DNA of 25,522 bases from Saccoglossus kowalevskii (taxonomy: Eukaryota > Hemichordata > Enteropneusta > Harrimaniidae). A program made the translations under genes and the position numbers. The DNA is taken from positions 10,558-36,079 of the forward strand of contig NW_003127383.1 of assembly GCF_000003605.2 (NCBI RefSeq). The letters are read 5' to 3'. Each line of letters begins with the position of its first letter. Within the stretch, counting starts at the first letter, position 1. This document shows positions 9,401 through 22,100 of this stretch, piece after piece. The notes below the pieces were generated by a model. It saw nothing but the letters and a program-made list of their open reading frames with translations. It did no database searches and was not told where the DNA came from.

Positions 9401-12400
9401 AGATATACGCTACGGAAAAGTTGTCAGCAACATAGAAGATAACCCATTAAGTATCAAATGGAATGTAAATGGGCTGAAAATAACAACACATTTTGCGACA
9501 GAAAGTTGATAGCACAGTCCTTCCACTGTGGCATGTAGGCAAAATACAACAAACTCAAACGCTGGTTTGTCTTTGTTCCATTTATGTCGCATAGGAGCGT
9601 GTACCTGTGATATACCAGTTAACAACCTCATAGTTGTACCTAGACTGTCGTCAGTTCTCGGGTCTAATAAAGAGTCACTTATTTTCAAACGCCGTATGCG
9701 TGTTAACGAAACGCCTAAGGCATTTCAAGCGAGGGCCATTATACTTCCTGTTTATTGGTGACCAGTTTCGCACATGATTGGTTAATCGGTGTATGACGTA
9801 GTTTGAGTGACGAGTCTCAGCAGGAACGTCACCGGGCAATTTCGACGTAATGCCACATGAAGGCGTTTTAGTCTCTCCGGTCTTAGGCCCTCGCTTTAAA
9901 AATGCCTTGGACATTTCGTTGAAATGCCCACGGCGTTTGAAAATAAGTGACTCTTTAATGGGCCCGAGAACTGTCGACAGTCTAAGTTATACCATAAGGT
10001 CACTCGTGTCACACCAACTAATGACACTATATCGTTCAATCCATCTTTGTTAGTTTTGTTAGCAGTGATTAATCCACATACTATCCCGTACCACTACTTG
10101 ACGTATTGTTTTTTTGTATTACTTTAAAGGGCGGTAGTCGTCACGCCGCGTCCTGTTCGATATGGGACTCATAGCGACGTATACAACACATGTATAATAC
10201 ATTGTTTATTTACACGAAATTCGAACACGCGCTACGCGACGACTACCGCGCTTTAATACTCGCATCAACCCGTTTCCCGCATCACTGATTACATTTTCAC
10301 TTTAACTACAAAACACAGCTTATACTCACATCAGGGCTAGACCTCAACAAAATAAAAATGCTAACTTTTATTGTGAACCGTTCAGTGTTGGAATTAACGT
10401 AATACGCTTAGGGAAACCTTATTGTCATTCTCAACGAACCCCTATTTCAAAACTCGTCACTTGTGCATCTTATTTAAGACTGCACGTTCATATTAAGGAA
10501 TTTCTTTGACGCCTGTAAAACAACTATCGGCGACCTTGTCAACGCGGAATGGGGTGGCTTGCTTAATTAACAGAGTTAAAATTCAATCTCGTCTTATACT
10601 CGTCCTCAGTCTTATAGCCACCTATGATGCAATTCAAACTGATTTAAAAAGCGACTATTGAAAGACACGTCGTTTTGATCTCACTAAATGACACCTACAG
10701 ACTCAACCTCAACTTTACTTAGTGGCCATTCCCTTATTCGGTTATGCTATGACGTAGTACTAGCCCACAGTGAATAGAAACTATGCATTTAGTACATAGC
10801 GGTGGCAAATGCAATACACTGAATAAGTATTATAATAAATATAACGAACCTCGTCCATTATATCCTCCAGTAGGTCCCACGGCAATTGAATCTATTCCCA
10901 TAGTCGTAACGTCTAAAAAACAATTACGATTAACTGTGTGTTATCAACAAACGCCCAAGCTTTGCCAAATAACGAACACAGTATATATATGATGTGTTGT
11001 TGTATGCAAAATACAATAGCTCCCGGCGAAACACAATGTTTATACGCAAGCAATCGCATTGGTAAAGTAAAACTATCATATTCCATTTTTTTCCTAATTC
11101 AAGAGATTTTAACACAAAACAAATGACTGACGAAACAACAGACAACTACACTACAATACATTGGTTAAATCAGTGGGAAATACATATATGTACCTTTACG
11201 CATACCGACAAAATATGATATTAGGTGTTTCGAAAAAAGTGAGCATCTGTTATTCAACATGTTGCACCCGTCATACATCAATCTGAGTCACAATCAAATA
11301 ATTTATGATTCAAGGAGTGGGCCATATCGGAAAAATAATGTAATGTATTATGATGCCATATTTGTAACATGTGCTGCGAAGTGGACGTTGACGTACCTGG
11401 CTCAGAGCTGTAAGTTTCATCTTCGAATTCACCATCTATTATATAAAAACATTAAAATCATGATATGATAATACGTAATATGTGCTATTATAATACAGGC
11501 TAGTGTTGTCCCGTGAATTCTACTGCTATAGGAGTGACAATATCACGCGTTATTGCGGTGTTCCAAATGACAATATCACGTGATTGGTGTTATTTTATAT
11601 TTTCACTCTGTGCCTGGTACTACTATTACGATTGTCACGGGAAAAGTTGGGCACTGAAAATAAACTAACTTCATTCGAGACGGAACATATTAACATATTG
11701 TTCCCAAATATGTGCAAGTATTTCAAATGTTTTTTTTCCCATAACAACTATGTAATTCCATATAATTCATGACGTGTCGATGTAAGTTAGCTATTGAAAA
11801 GCTATTCCTTGTGGCTCTTACTTCCTGGGGGGGGGCGATAACAATAGAGGCCGAGGAACGTTGATTACCATGGAAACCGAATAGTAGCAACATATGATGG
11901 CCAACAAGGAGTTTTGAGATTTAGCCATTTGGCATTCTCACTCACAATAATGTCAACATTTCTATCAATTCCCGATTCCCAAATTGCCGTCTAACGCGAT
12001 GTAATTCCATTTGCGCATCCGTAACCTACCTAGGAACGGGCGAGGGTATGACAAAAATATAAAAAGTAAAAAAAGCAACGGTATACATGCCACTCGGAAG
12101 AAGTAAGCGAAATATTTTAAACAGTTTTCTTTTAAAAGATAGCGACGGGAGTATGGGTAGGTACAAACAAGGGCAGATAGAAAAACTATTTAAGAAAGCT
12201 GAGAAACGTGGATTTCCAATTGAAAAAGATGATTTGGGTAATTATAAAATCAGTAATTCTGCGTGTTGTTGTGCCCTGCAAGACAGCAAAGTGTGCGTGT
12301 GTTTGTGAGATATTCGTCTGGAGCGAATATTAATTAGGAGTCGCATTTAACTTGTGAACTAGGGTTAGGGCTTTTACTGTTAGCACATTTAAGTGTATTT

Positions 12401-15400
12401 TTCTCGAGTTGGACGTTGAACTAACACTCATGCAGAATTGTATTGAGTTGTATCTGTTACTTTGTTGTATTTATCGAGCAACACACACTTTTCTCATTCC
12501 AATATTTATTGTTGTGTTTACACTGCATGTACAATGTCGGACATTGTGTGTAACGCTATTTGTACTGTGACTTGGTAGTAGTAATTATTATTGTGAAAGC
12601 TAGTGCTAGTTCTTTTAAATGTGTGTATTACTGATTCATGCAACTGTAGTGTTTATTATTATAATACTGTTATCTTAATTTAGGTTATTGTAGGTGTGAC
12701 ATATTCATTGATCAAGCATGTATGAACAGCATTTCAAATCTTGAATGCGTCTGTAACATATCAACTTGAAATGCTATTAAATTCCAAGACGTGTTTACAA
12801 TTTCAACAACGGCAATGTACATTCCGAGAGTCCTTTGAGGTCGGCCTTCTTAATTCAAGGCTTATTGTATGATTAACGCTTTACATGATCCGTTACCTGT
12901 ATAGAAAGTGAAAGTTGGCAAATCTAGTATCGTTTTACCTATTCAAATAATCAGAAGTTTTTCGCAATAGCTCTTCATTGGTATGTTTATGATGATAAAC
13001 TTACCTGTCACCACCTTGTGTTCCAGAGTTGTTGCCTTCACTGTGGATGCTATGTCCGATGAGTAAAATGCTTGCGCTGCAGTAGCTGCAAATAATACAA
13101 TAAACGTTGAAAGAAAACACCCATTTGTACATCATTAAAACAAAAGCCGTATGAACACAAAATATCTAAAACTAACAAACATGAATAATTATAACAAAAC
13201 ATGGAAGAATGATCCACATATATACAACCAAGAGGTCATGTATTGTATTTTTTTAAATGAGATCATATTCAGCACCACATGTGGCCTAATGGTTTATGTG
13301 AGAAACCTGGGATAAACATCGAACAAAGAACATGTCATATTTAACATATTTACCAATAATGAATGTTAGAACTGATGTTCGTTACAATACCCTCAGTTTA
13401 AAAGTTTGTACAAAAGAAAACAATGTATCTTTAAAACATCTCCATACAGTCACGAGCATTGCACATGAGCTAGAAACTATCATAGAAACTGTGGTCAATT
13501 GGCGATGGTAAATATTCAATGTCGCATTCAAAGCACAAAGTATGATGAAGCAGAAACATTACTATATCTAGAAATGATATATTTTGAATCAGCTTAAACT
13601 TCTGTCGCCGTTTTTCTGGTGTTTTTTTTGTATATCTGTAATCTACAACTTAAAGGGGCAATTTTCAGAACAATGTTCGGAAAAAATATCATTGAGACCA
13701 ATCATTACTTGTCCGGAGAGATCTTGATTTGGTTACCATGGAGAGAGCTGTTGTCATTGTCAGATAACTCAGTTGCGAACGAATTTGTCTTGCGCTCCAT
13801 ACAAAAACTATCGATTAGATTGTGTTGATTCTTATCCATTAGACTAATCAAGTGATAAAAAGTTGCTTACACACGCATTGATTGTGGAACAGTAACTTCT
13901 GAAAATCAGAGCATTCTGGTAGACCACTAATGCAGTTGCAAATTCTCGCAATTACTGTGCTGAGTATGCCTACGTAGGCGGTCCTACATTTTCCGAGTGA
14001 GCCACTGCAGCCCGATGGCGATGATCTGTCGGGAGTGCATTGTTGTAGAAACTGTTGGTATTTAGACCTGATCCAATAAGAAAGACAGAAGGGTGAATAT
14101 AACCCAATGCAAATCACAGATAGACTACTTACTTCACTAAAACAATGCCATAATCAGCGAATATGATATAAACATAATAAAGGCATATAATTGTGGTGTT
14201 ACGGATTTAGAATGACAGGCCCACATTTCTAGAAATACTGCTGCAAATGAGTGGCTTTGAGAATACAATGTTTAATTTTATTTTGAAGTTGCTTTCCCGT
14301 AAAATGTTGTATCTATTGAGTGCACACTTGTAGTTTTCGAATGTACAATACTTTTGTGCGACACAAGAGTATTGTATTGTATGGCAGCCATTGTTACTAA
14401 TAAGAGTCTATGACATGCTATTGGTCAAAAGTTACGCGTCTACGTGAAATTGAATCTTTGGTGCGCATCACCATAACTGGATATTACTGTTGAAATCAAG
14501 TGTCATCGAGAAATACTTTCTAATATAATAAGTGTGTTTTAAATTATTCAAACGCCATTAATTGACGTCCAACTGCGATCTATTAGTTTCATCAAAATTT
14601 TCAAATCACTTAATTAAATTTATTACAATTCGTTTAGTTTTCACTTTAAACTTGTTAAGGTCAATTTGTTTCATATTTGTGTATATTTATAAATAAGGTT
14701 GTTGTTTATTTTGCTACACTATCCATATCGTTAAAATCCATTAAAAGACAGTCATTGATGCTTACCCGCACTTTGCGTCGTCCGTACATCTTACGATCAA
14801 GTCTAGGCAATCCGGCGTTGGTGTCTCCATGTGAGAACAAACAGGATTCAGGCCGTTGTGGAGGGCAGTACACACATCATCTCCCTCTTTGCAGTGGCAG
14901 AAAACTAAGGAATGCGTCAGAATGTGTCTTGATGATTCAAAGAAAGAGCTCTTTGCAACAAGACACTCATCTGTTTTACACGTGTCGTCTACCAGTGGCG
15001 AACACTTTTGTATATAGTTTGCTAGAGTGTTTCGACAGATCGTGTCAGAGTTGCATTCAAATAATGCGTGGTCACAAGTGCTTTCTGTGAAAAGATATTT
15101 CAAACATTGATTTTCGCATTTAAAATTATTTCAATTTGCAAATTAGTTATCTGATGAACTAGACAACCAAATTTTGATGAAACCCAAAAATCTTACAAAC
15201 AGTTCAAGATATTTATTTGGTCTGTTCGTCTTAAATAAGCATATATTTTGTTGAAGTACGAGACACTTCGCGATGGGTGTCTTTTTACGAAAATATTTGT
15301 TCACCATTTTATAAACTGGCTTGGCAATTCCCACCTCTGACGTCACACTATTTAGTCTCGAAACAAAAGAAACCGTTCGATCGAAATGAGCTGCGTTTTT

Positions 15401-16134
15401 GAAAAGCGAGTTTCCGAAAGAAAAACGTCGATGTAAAAAACGACTGATTTTCGTCATTTCACCTATGATCTTCTGATAATGTCATTAATGGTATCAGGCC
15501 ACCCCCCCCAAACAATTGAAATATTTTGGGCAACTGTTTAATGTGATGTTTAATTCTGATGTTGGTATTTTTGTTATGTTGTATGGTATATAATACAGTA
15601 TCTAGAATACACGACAACGATGTTTTAATAAATTGTGACGCAAGTTGTAATAATTTGGCTGACATAATTTGTAATTTAAATTCTGATCTCTGTTTGGCTT
15701 CAAATAACCCATTCATATGTTTCAAGTTCTCAGTGCATAAGTTGACTGTAGAATTATTTATTGCAAATTGATTGGGTCAATTTTTCGGAAAGTGTAATGT
15801 AATACAAAATTATACAAAATACAGAATGCTCTTTTACAAACACGACCCAGTTGTGTGGCACCCCACAATCAATATAGTTGTACAACACTTGCGTTACACT
15901 AATAATGATTAGGCATATCAAGCTAAAATTGTATAGTGAGCTATTCCCCTTAATTCGCCTTAAAAAGTCAAATATATAAAGGTTTTCAAAGTTGAACACG
16001 ATAAATTATATCCTAGCACAATCGCTTCCTGGTATCGCTTTCGTTGAGTTAGGGCTGCTTCACTATAACGCCTGTTTTCTCTTCAGAATATAAAAATATG
16101 CCAATAAGTGCGATCTCCGTTAAGATAATGCAGT

Positions 16135-16187
<53 letters not shown>

Positions 16188-19100
16188 CCCGAATCTTAGG
16201 TTTGTTAATTCGATCATGGTCCACTCACGGTTATAATTGAAATATGATAAACTCTACCTCAACGAGTTAATACGTATGAATCTTCAATCAATTGAATTCG
16301 GAAATATTCCACAGATTCAAATATCAAACCTGAAACTGATCTCCGAGTGCTAAATCGGGGCAGATTTCCGGCGCAGGAGGGGGCCAGTTTCCCACGGGGC
16401 TATTGTCAGGGGCAGTTGTCCAACGGGGGCAGTTGTCCTAAAACCATCATTAATTCAGTCCAGCGGTTATTTTTTGAGACGTCCGGGAACCAAAATTTGA
16501 GATGTAAATCACTTCGGTAATATTAGCCAAGGGGTGAGGGACAGCATTTCAAACCCACATTTAATATGTAGGGTATTAACGTATTTTAAGATCAGTCTGT
16601 TAATTCAGAGATACTATGAGATAAATTATGACAGAGTACTAGTAACAAGATCTGAGAAATGTGTGATTTAATTACACGCGTGTAATTAGCTTAATTTACA
16701 TATTACTTAATCGTGTTAGCAATGAGGTGATCTACACTCACGGGAATTTATATTGAATGCACCAATACTGAAAATTGTATAGTATAGGAAGATTAAATTA
16801 CTATAGTGCATAATGAATTTACCGTGGCTTCACATTGTGCTGTTTGTTTTTCATATCGGGGTCGTGAGGCATGTTGATATCGATTGTGTTCTGAAATAAC
16901 CTTTTTGATGAAATTTGTTTTCTTAAGCAGTGTGTAGTAATTTTCTTAGTGGTTATTCCCTTCTTCGGTTAAACTAGGACGTAGTCCTACGGAAAACATG
17001 TCAACAAGTGAATGAAATCAATTTAGGATACGATCAAGTAAATTACCCAACTACTTTACTCGCGGCGGCAAATGCAATACACTGAATAAGTAAATATGAC
17101 GAACCTCCTCCATTATATCCTCCAGTAGGTCCCACGGCAATTGGATCTATTCCTATAGTCGTAACGTCTAAAAAACAATTAACTGTTTTTTACACTTTTT
17201 ATGTCAACAAACACACATGCAAGCTTTATTAATTAACAAACACAGTATATGCTTTTAATGAGTGATTTGTTTCCAGTGAACCAAAGATTTTTATCATCAC
17301 ATCACACAAATGAGGATGATTGATAAATAAAAACTAACATTATATCTTATCGATATTCAAATTTATCATAATGCAAGAGAATTTAAAACTAAACAAAAGA
17401 CTGACAAAACAACAGACAACTACACTACAACACACTGGTTAAATTCGAAATACATATATGGATTACATATGAGCACCTGTTATACAACATGTTGCACCTA
17501 TCATATATCGATACAATAGCACAAACCAAATTAATGCCGCAAGCAACATCAGCGGGCTTTAAGCGGAAGCAGGCTGTTGTACGATGTGAGGTCAAGTGAT
17601 AGCTGGTTATCATGATGCTAAAAACCAAATTTCAGATCAATGTGTTCCAAATGTCATTCAGGTAACGGTGGTTTAAACAAAGCACGCAAAAAAAAAAACG
17701 GCGGAAGCAGAATCACAAAATCAAAACGATAATATAAAGGAATAGAACCCAGTGACATTGCTAAAATCAGTCGGAAATACATATATGGACATTTACTTAT
17801 ACAGGCGAGATATGGTGTCAGGTGTTTCAAAAACTGAGCACGTTTATTCGACATGTTGCAAATACATGATTTATGTTAGCAGACATTTGATATATATGCC
17901 TTCTGAAGTCATCAGAGGTGATCAGATGCCGCGAAGTGAATGTTGACTTACCTGGTTCAGAGATATATGTTAAAGTTTCGTCTTCTAATTCACCATCTAT
18001 TTATATAAAAACATTATATTCATTATTATATGATAATATGTAATATATGCTGTTATCGATCGATATTATTCAAATAACCAGATGTGTCGGGAATATGCCA
18101 GAATTGTCTGGATATTTAGAAAAATATATATATAAAGTACGATTACCATTCGCGATACAATATATACTGAACAAATGTTTTCTAGGACTTTGTGTGCTTG
18201 AGAATATAGATTGTTTTTTTGTCTAGCAGTCGGCTAAACAAATTGTTCGTCAGTAAGATAAGAGTGGGTAGCACGACTGTAGTGCATACAATGCAGTTCA
18301 CGATTTCAATTCACTCACAGTGTAAACATTTGAATGTGTGTACAGAAAACTAATTCCATTTTCGTAGTATCATTCAAGTGTGAAAGTCTAAACAAACAAT
18401 GGTGTTATATGAGGTCGATGCTGTTATTGTGAGTGATATGTACTCAATATTTGTGTTAAATGCTGTGGCCTTTGTGTTAGAATACAGTAAGACTGGTTTT
18501 AAGAAATAATTTTGAACGGACCCCAAACCTATTCTGAACGATTAGTTTTATCGAGCAGCTTAGAAGTCAATTATTGGCAAAACTTTATTGACGGATGGCA
18601 AAACTGCAATTTTTAGATTGCCGTTTTCTCTGGCGTAAGCAAGTCTGATGTAGTCAATTTCATATTTTGACGGACGCCAAAACTGCAATTCTTGGCAGAT
18701 TGCCGTTTTCTCTGCGTAAGCAAGTCTGATGTAGTCAATTTCACATCATTTGTATCAAGTTTGAACGTCGAGATAAGTATTTTGGCCTGGACTGTTGATC
18801 AGTATATCTCTATCATAGAAACATTCGGACTGCATTAGGTAATATAATGCGTTAAGTTAGGCATAGTGTTTGGTGTCACAATGTTGTGTTGGTATCGCAA
18901 TGCTGTGTTGGTATCGCAATGTTATGTGGGCGTGTTTATTGTTATCTTTTCTGAATCATGACACTGACCAAGACATTGCTCAATATGTTTTGACGAGTCA
19001 ATTGCGTATGCAACATTGTTGCAATGAAATATATCACATTAGGGTGTGTAGTAATGTTTTTGCACTTGTCTGAGTGAATGGAGCTTTAATGAACAGAGAA

Positions 19101-22100
19101 TAAGAAATATTATTCATTAGACGAAGGTATTCAATCTGATTGGTTAGCTACCTTGGTTTAAGTGACTTATAATACTAGTATGATATAACCATGTAAGTTG
19201 ATTGTAATTTGAAAGGTGTTTGACACGTTTTTTTCTTAATAGAATAATAAAACTGAGAGAAAAATATACGGGGATATCGTACTATTGCTTTGTATATTAT
19301 AGAACCAGTCGCACATATTTTTACCTATGCAATGTTCATATTATCGTGTATTTTTGTTAATGTTTTTTTATATTTAGATATTGGATTTTTGATAATAAAT
19401 GTATCGCGATCATTCAGTAATTGATTCATCAAAAATAAGGAACATTTTAACCTTTCTGTAATCCCCAATCACAAGAAAAGTATAAGTTTCAATTCCGATA
19501 TAATTTCTAATATCCAAAGTAGGATTACAACATCGTCCGCCTGCACGGTTCTGTTCGGTTCGGACATTCCTGCCTCTCCGACCCCGTACGGTAACCCTAT
19601 TCATAACCGTGTATGATGAAAGTTTACCGACCAATAAAAACTTTGTTGCAATTGACTGTCAAAAATCACTTGCAATTTTGCATTTCTGACGTCTTTATGA
19701 GCATTTAGGTCACTCTTCTTCCCAGAGATCCTCGGCCTTGTATCTCTGCCACACATACCCCCATTTTGTGGTAAGACACCACAAGACTTTTACTACGCAT
19801 ACGCGTGTTGATTTAGTTCTACTGGTAAACAAGTTTTAAAATATTGTATCGATAGCTGACAATGATTCTTCCGTCAATGGTGAAAAATAGTTATAATTTA
19901 CAAAGGAAACAAACTTCATCGCGGAATAGCGGTTACTAAGGTGTTACTCGGTTCATCAAACTGTAATATACCGTTCTATCGATTGCCAGGCGAAAAAATG
20001 TAAACAAAAGAGAGCACTTCGTAGTATTAACGGCTAAATCGTCCTACTGCCACACCGTTTGTGCTACGGAAAGTAATCAAAATGAGTTTCTAGCTTTGAA
20101 AATAGCCATAATCCACAAACAACGTCTACGCTTTCGTTGGGTTAAACAATCGAAAACCTGCATGACAATATTTGTTGGCCGTCTTTGAAAGTAGTGCCAC
20201 TGTTACCATCAACCAATCAACGACGAGCATAAGATCGCGTGGTGGCAGAGATATATTTGTAGAAATAGAACTCTGCGTGGGAGATTGCTCTGAAGTATAA
20301 CGCCTGCTCCTCCATAATAGTCAACAGTGGTGACAACACTGTTACCACGCTCGACGGTCGCAAGGCCGCTAAAGCATAATAACATAATGAATATATGTGA
20401 GTTGTATGATGTCTCGATATTGTCGCTGTATTGCCTCGACATCCAAACCAACACATTTGTGTTGATGAAAAAAGCAATCTGATTGGCTGTTAATAAACTG
20501 ATTCTAAACTGTGAGGGCATTGTCACATACACATGGTCATAATGAAATACTTCAAGGTGATAGTGGAGTGATTTGCCGGAACATTCACCTAGACAATTCA
20601 CGATGGATTTTCTGTATAATGCTAATTGATATTGTTTTAACATTGATTTATTACAAAACGGGGGTTTTGTGGTTGAAAACAAATAGTGTATGCACGACCT
20701 GCTTTGAACCGTTCGATCATAAATTTAGTTCGAACCAAAAACTGCAATGCGCATAAATGTAAGCACGACTCACTACTCATGCTAGCCTGTTGTATAGTGA
20801 GATTACTGTCGTTGTCCGTTGGAACATTACTTTTTTCTGGCAGTAGTAAATTTAAACTATTCTTTCTTGCTGTCAATATAACAGTTTATACACCGTACAA
20901 CAGGTTTTACAATGCCAAACAATCATATCTGTAGTGACGATGACGCTGAACACACAATATTTTATTTTGAAACAACTGACAGAAAATGATCATTCAACAA
21001 TAGAAATCAATCACTACTCGCCTAAACATGGATTCTCGTGGATTCTCTTCAGAAGTCGTTGACATTTCTTGGAGCCATGCATACCAGGGTAACAACGGCA
21101 CCTACCCAATACCGTTGTGTTCAAATGACCCCTAGCATCCATACATGTGTCACCTATGCTCGACTCAGCCAGACAAACATTTTTTCTAAAAGGACAACTA
21201 TTCATGTAATACGTATACACTGCTTTACAATAGTCGTTTTCTAAACACAACGTCTTGGCAGTGTTGCAGTTGACTACGTCATCATACGCATTAGATATGG
21301 GAGTAAGAGTACCATCGGTATTTGATTCTGAAAAATATAACGCAAACACACATACGCGTTATACTATACACCTGTTTACACACGCATATCTGGTGGAATC
21401 TCACCTGTTAATTATTATGGTTTATTGCCGAACTGGTAACTATGCCCACAGAGTACTCAGTTGTGTTGAATATACACACTCTTCTTGTTTTTAAATCGAT
21501 CAAACTAGCCCATTTTTTTTTACTCGAGCTATAAGCTTACAGTAAAAATCACTACAGTTCGACAATTGGACAGTGACACTAAACCAAAATAAAGTGGAGT
21601 CTAGACATACACCCTCATGATTCAAGTCACAGACAATGTGGTTGATGATTATTATAAAAATGGTTGACGTTGATTACTCTAAATGCAAGAGATCACACTG
21701 GTCGTCGCCTGGCGTTGATAAATTGGCGCCGCGTTTCACGACTGATCCATATTGATGAAACATTATACTGGATTTGTCTGCAAATCGCCGAACAAATCAA
21801 ATTGTTGCGCGCAGCTCTTGTTGAACTGTCGAGCTGAATCGATTCAATGTGTTCAAATTATACTCATATCTTTTATCTATTGACTTATCTTGTATACGTG
21901 AACGCAGTGAGATAGAAATGTGCGACGGGTGTGTTAAAGCAGGGGTGTCGTCGCCTGCGCATGCGTCAGATGGCCATAGCGTGTCATTGTTTACAAACAA
22001 GCGTCTACCCACGAGCCTTTGCGTTTTTAGCGTGTGTTGTTATCATCGCTTGGGACTCAATTCCGCGCGTGAGCGGGTGACGACCCTCTCGTTTTAAAAA

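Larger units (their letters stand above)
10718..11491. repeat. Duplicated block, copy 1 (holds exons 9 and 10)
   Basis: This block aligns to 16945-18056. Shared landmarks are CTTAGTGG..ATTCCCTT, GCAAATGCAATACACTGAAT, the exon-10 core, ACAACAGACAACTACACTAC, GAAATACATATATG, CAACATGTTGCA and the exon-9 core with TATATAAAAACATTA. The copies run in the same direction. Similarity is highest at the exons but extends into the introns, so a genomic segment was copied rather than isolated exons. Confidence 0.88.
15085..16944. other. Left part of the 5.9-kb intron between domain-2 and domain-3 exons
   Basis: No gene is supported. It holds an (AT)n tract, a GGGGCAGTTGTCC-type repeat, a 20-bp palindrome and a stretch (about 15590-15771, + strand) that faintly recalls a reverse-transcriptase C-terminal region. 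That last reading is too weak to call. Confidence 0.45.
16945..18056. repeat. Duplicated block, copy 2 (holds exon copies 9' and 10')
   Basis: This is a same-direction copy of 10718-11491, about 340 bp longer. Part of the extra length comes from an internal second copy of the GAAATACATATATGG ... ACATGTTGCA segment (near 17450-17495 and again 17773-17857). Both exon copies keep splice sites and phase. Confidence 0.88.
18057..21021. other. Right part of the intron between domain-2 and domain-3 exons
   Basis: No gene is supported. It contains the 18586-18743 duplication, the 18872-18928 repeat and otherwise unremarkable AT-rich sequence, with a more GC-rich patch at about 19530-19610. Confidence 0.45.

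Noticed and set aside
12360-12371. AGGGTTAGGG, telomere-like word
   Set aside because: It is a single short occurrence in an intron, not an array.
14677-15090. Plus-strand 137-codon open frame
   Set aside because: It lies antisense to exon 6 of the GFR-like gene, whose ten-Cys domain is the real coding strand.
15559-15771. Possible reverse-transcriptase remnant on the plus strand
   Set aside because: The stretch with NLNSDLCLAS and KFSVHKLT only faintly recalls the RT thumb region of non-LTR elements. There is no catalytic motif, element ends or target duplication, so I could not support it.
20209-20682. 157-codon minus-strand open frame
   Set aside because: No cysteine pattern, splice sites or family motifs; it is consistent with chance in a long intron.
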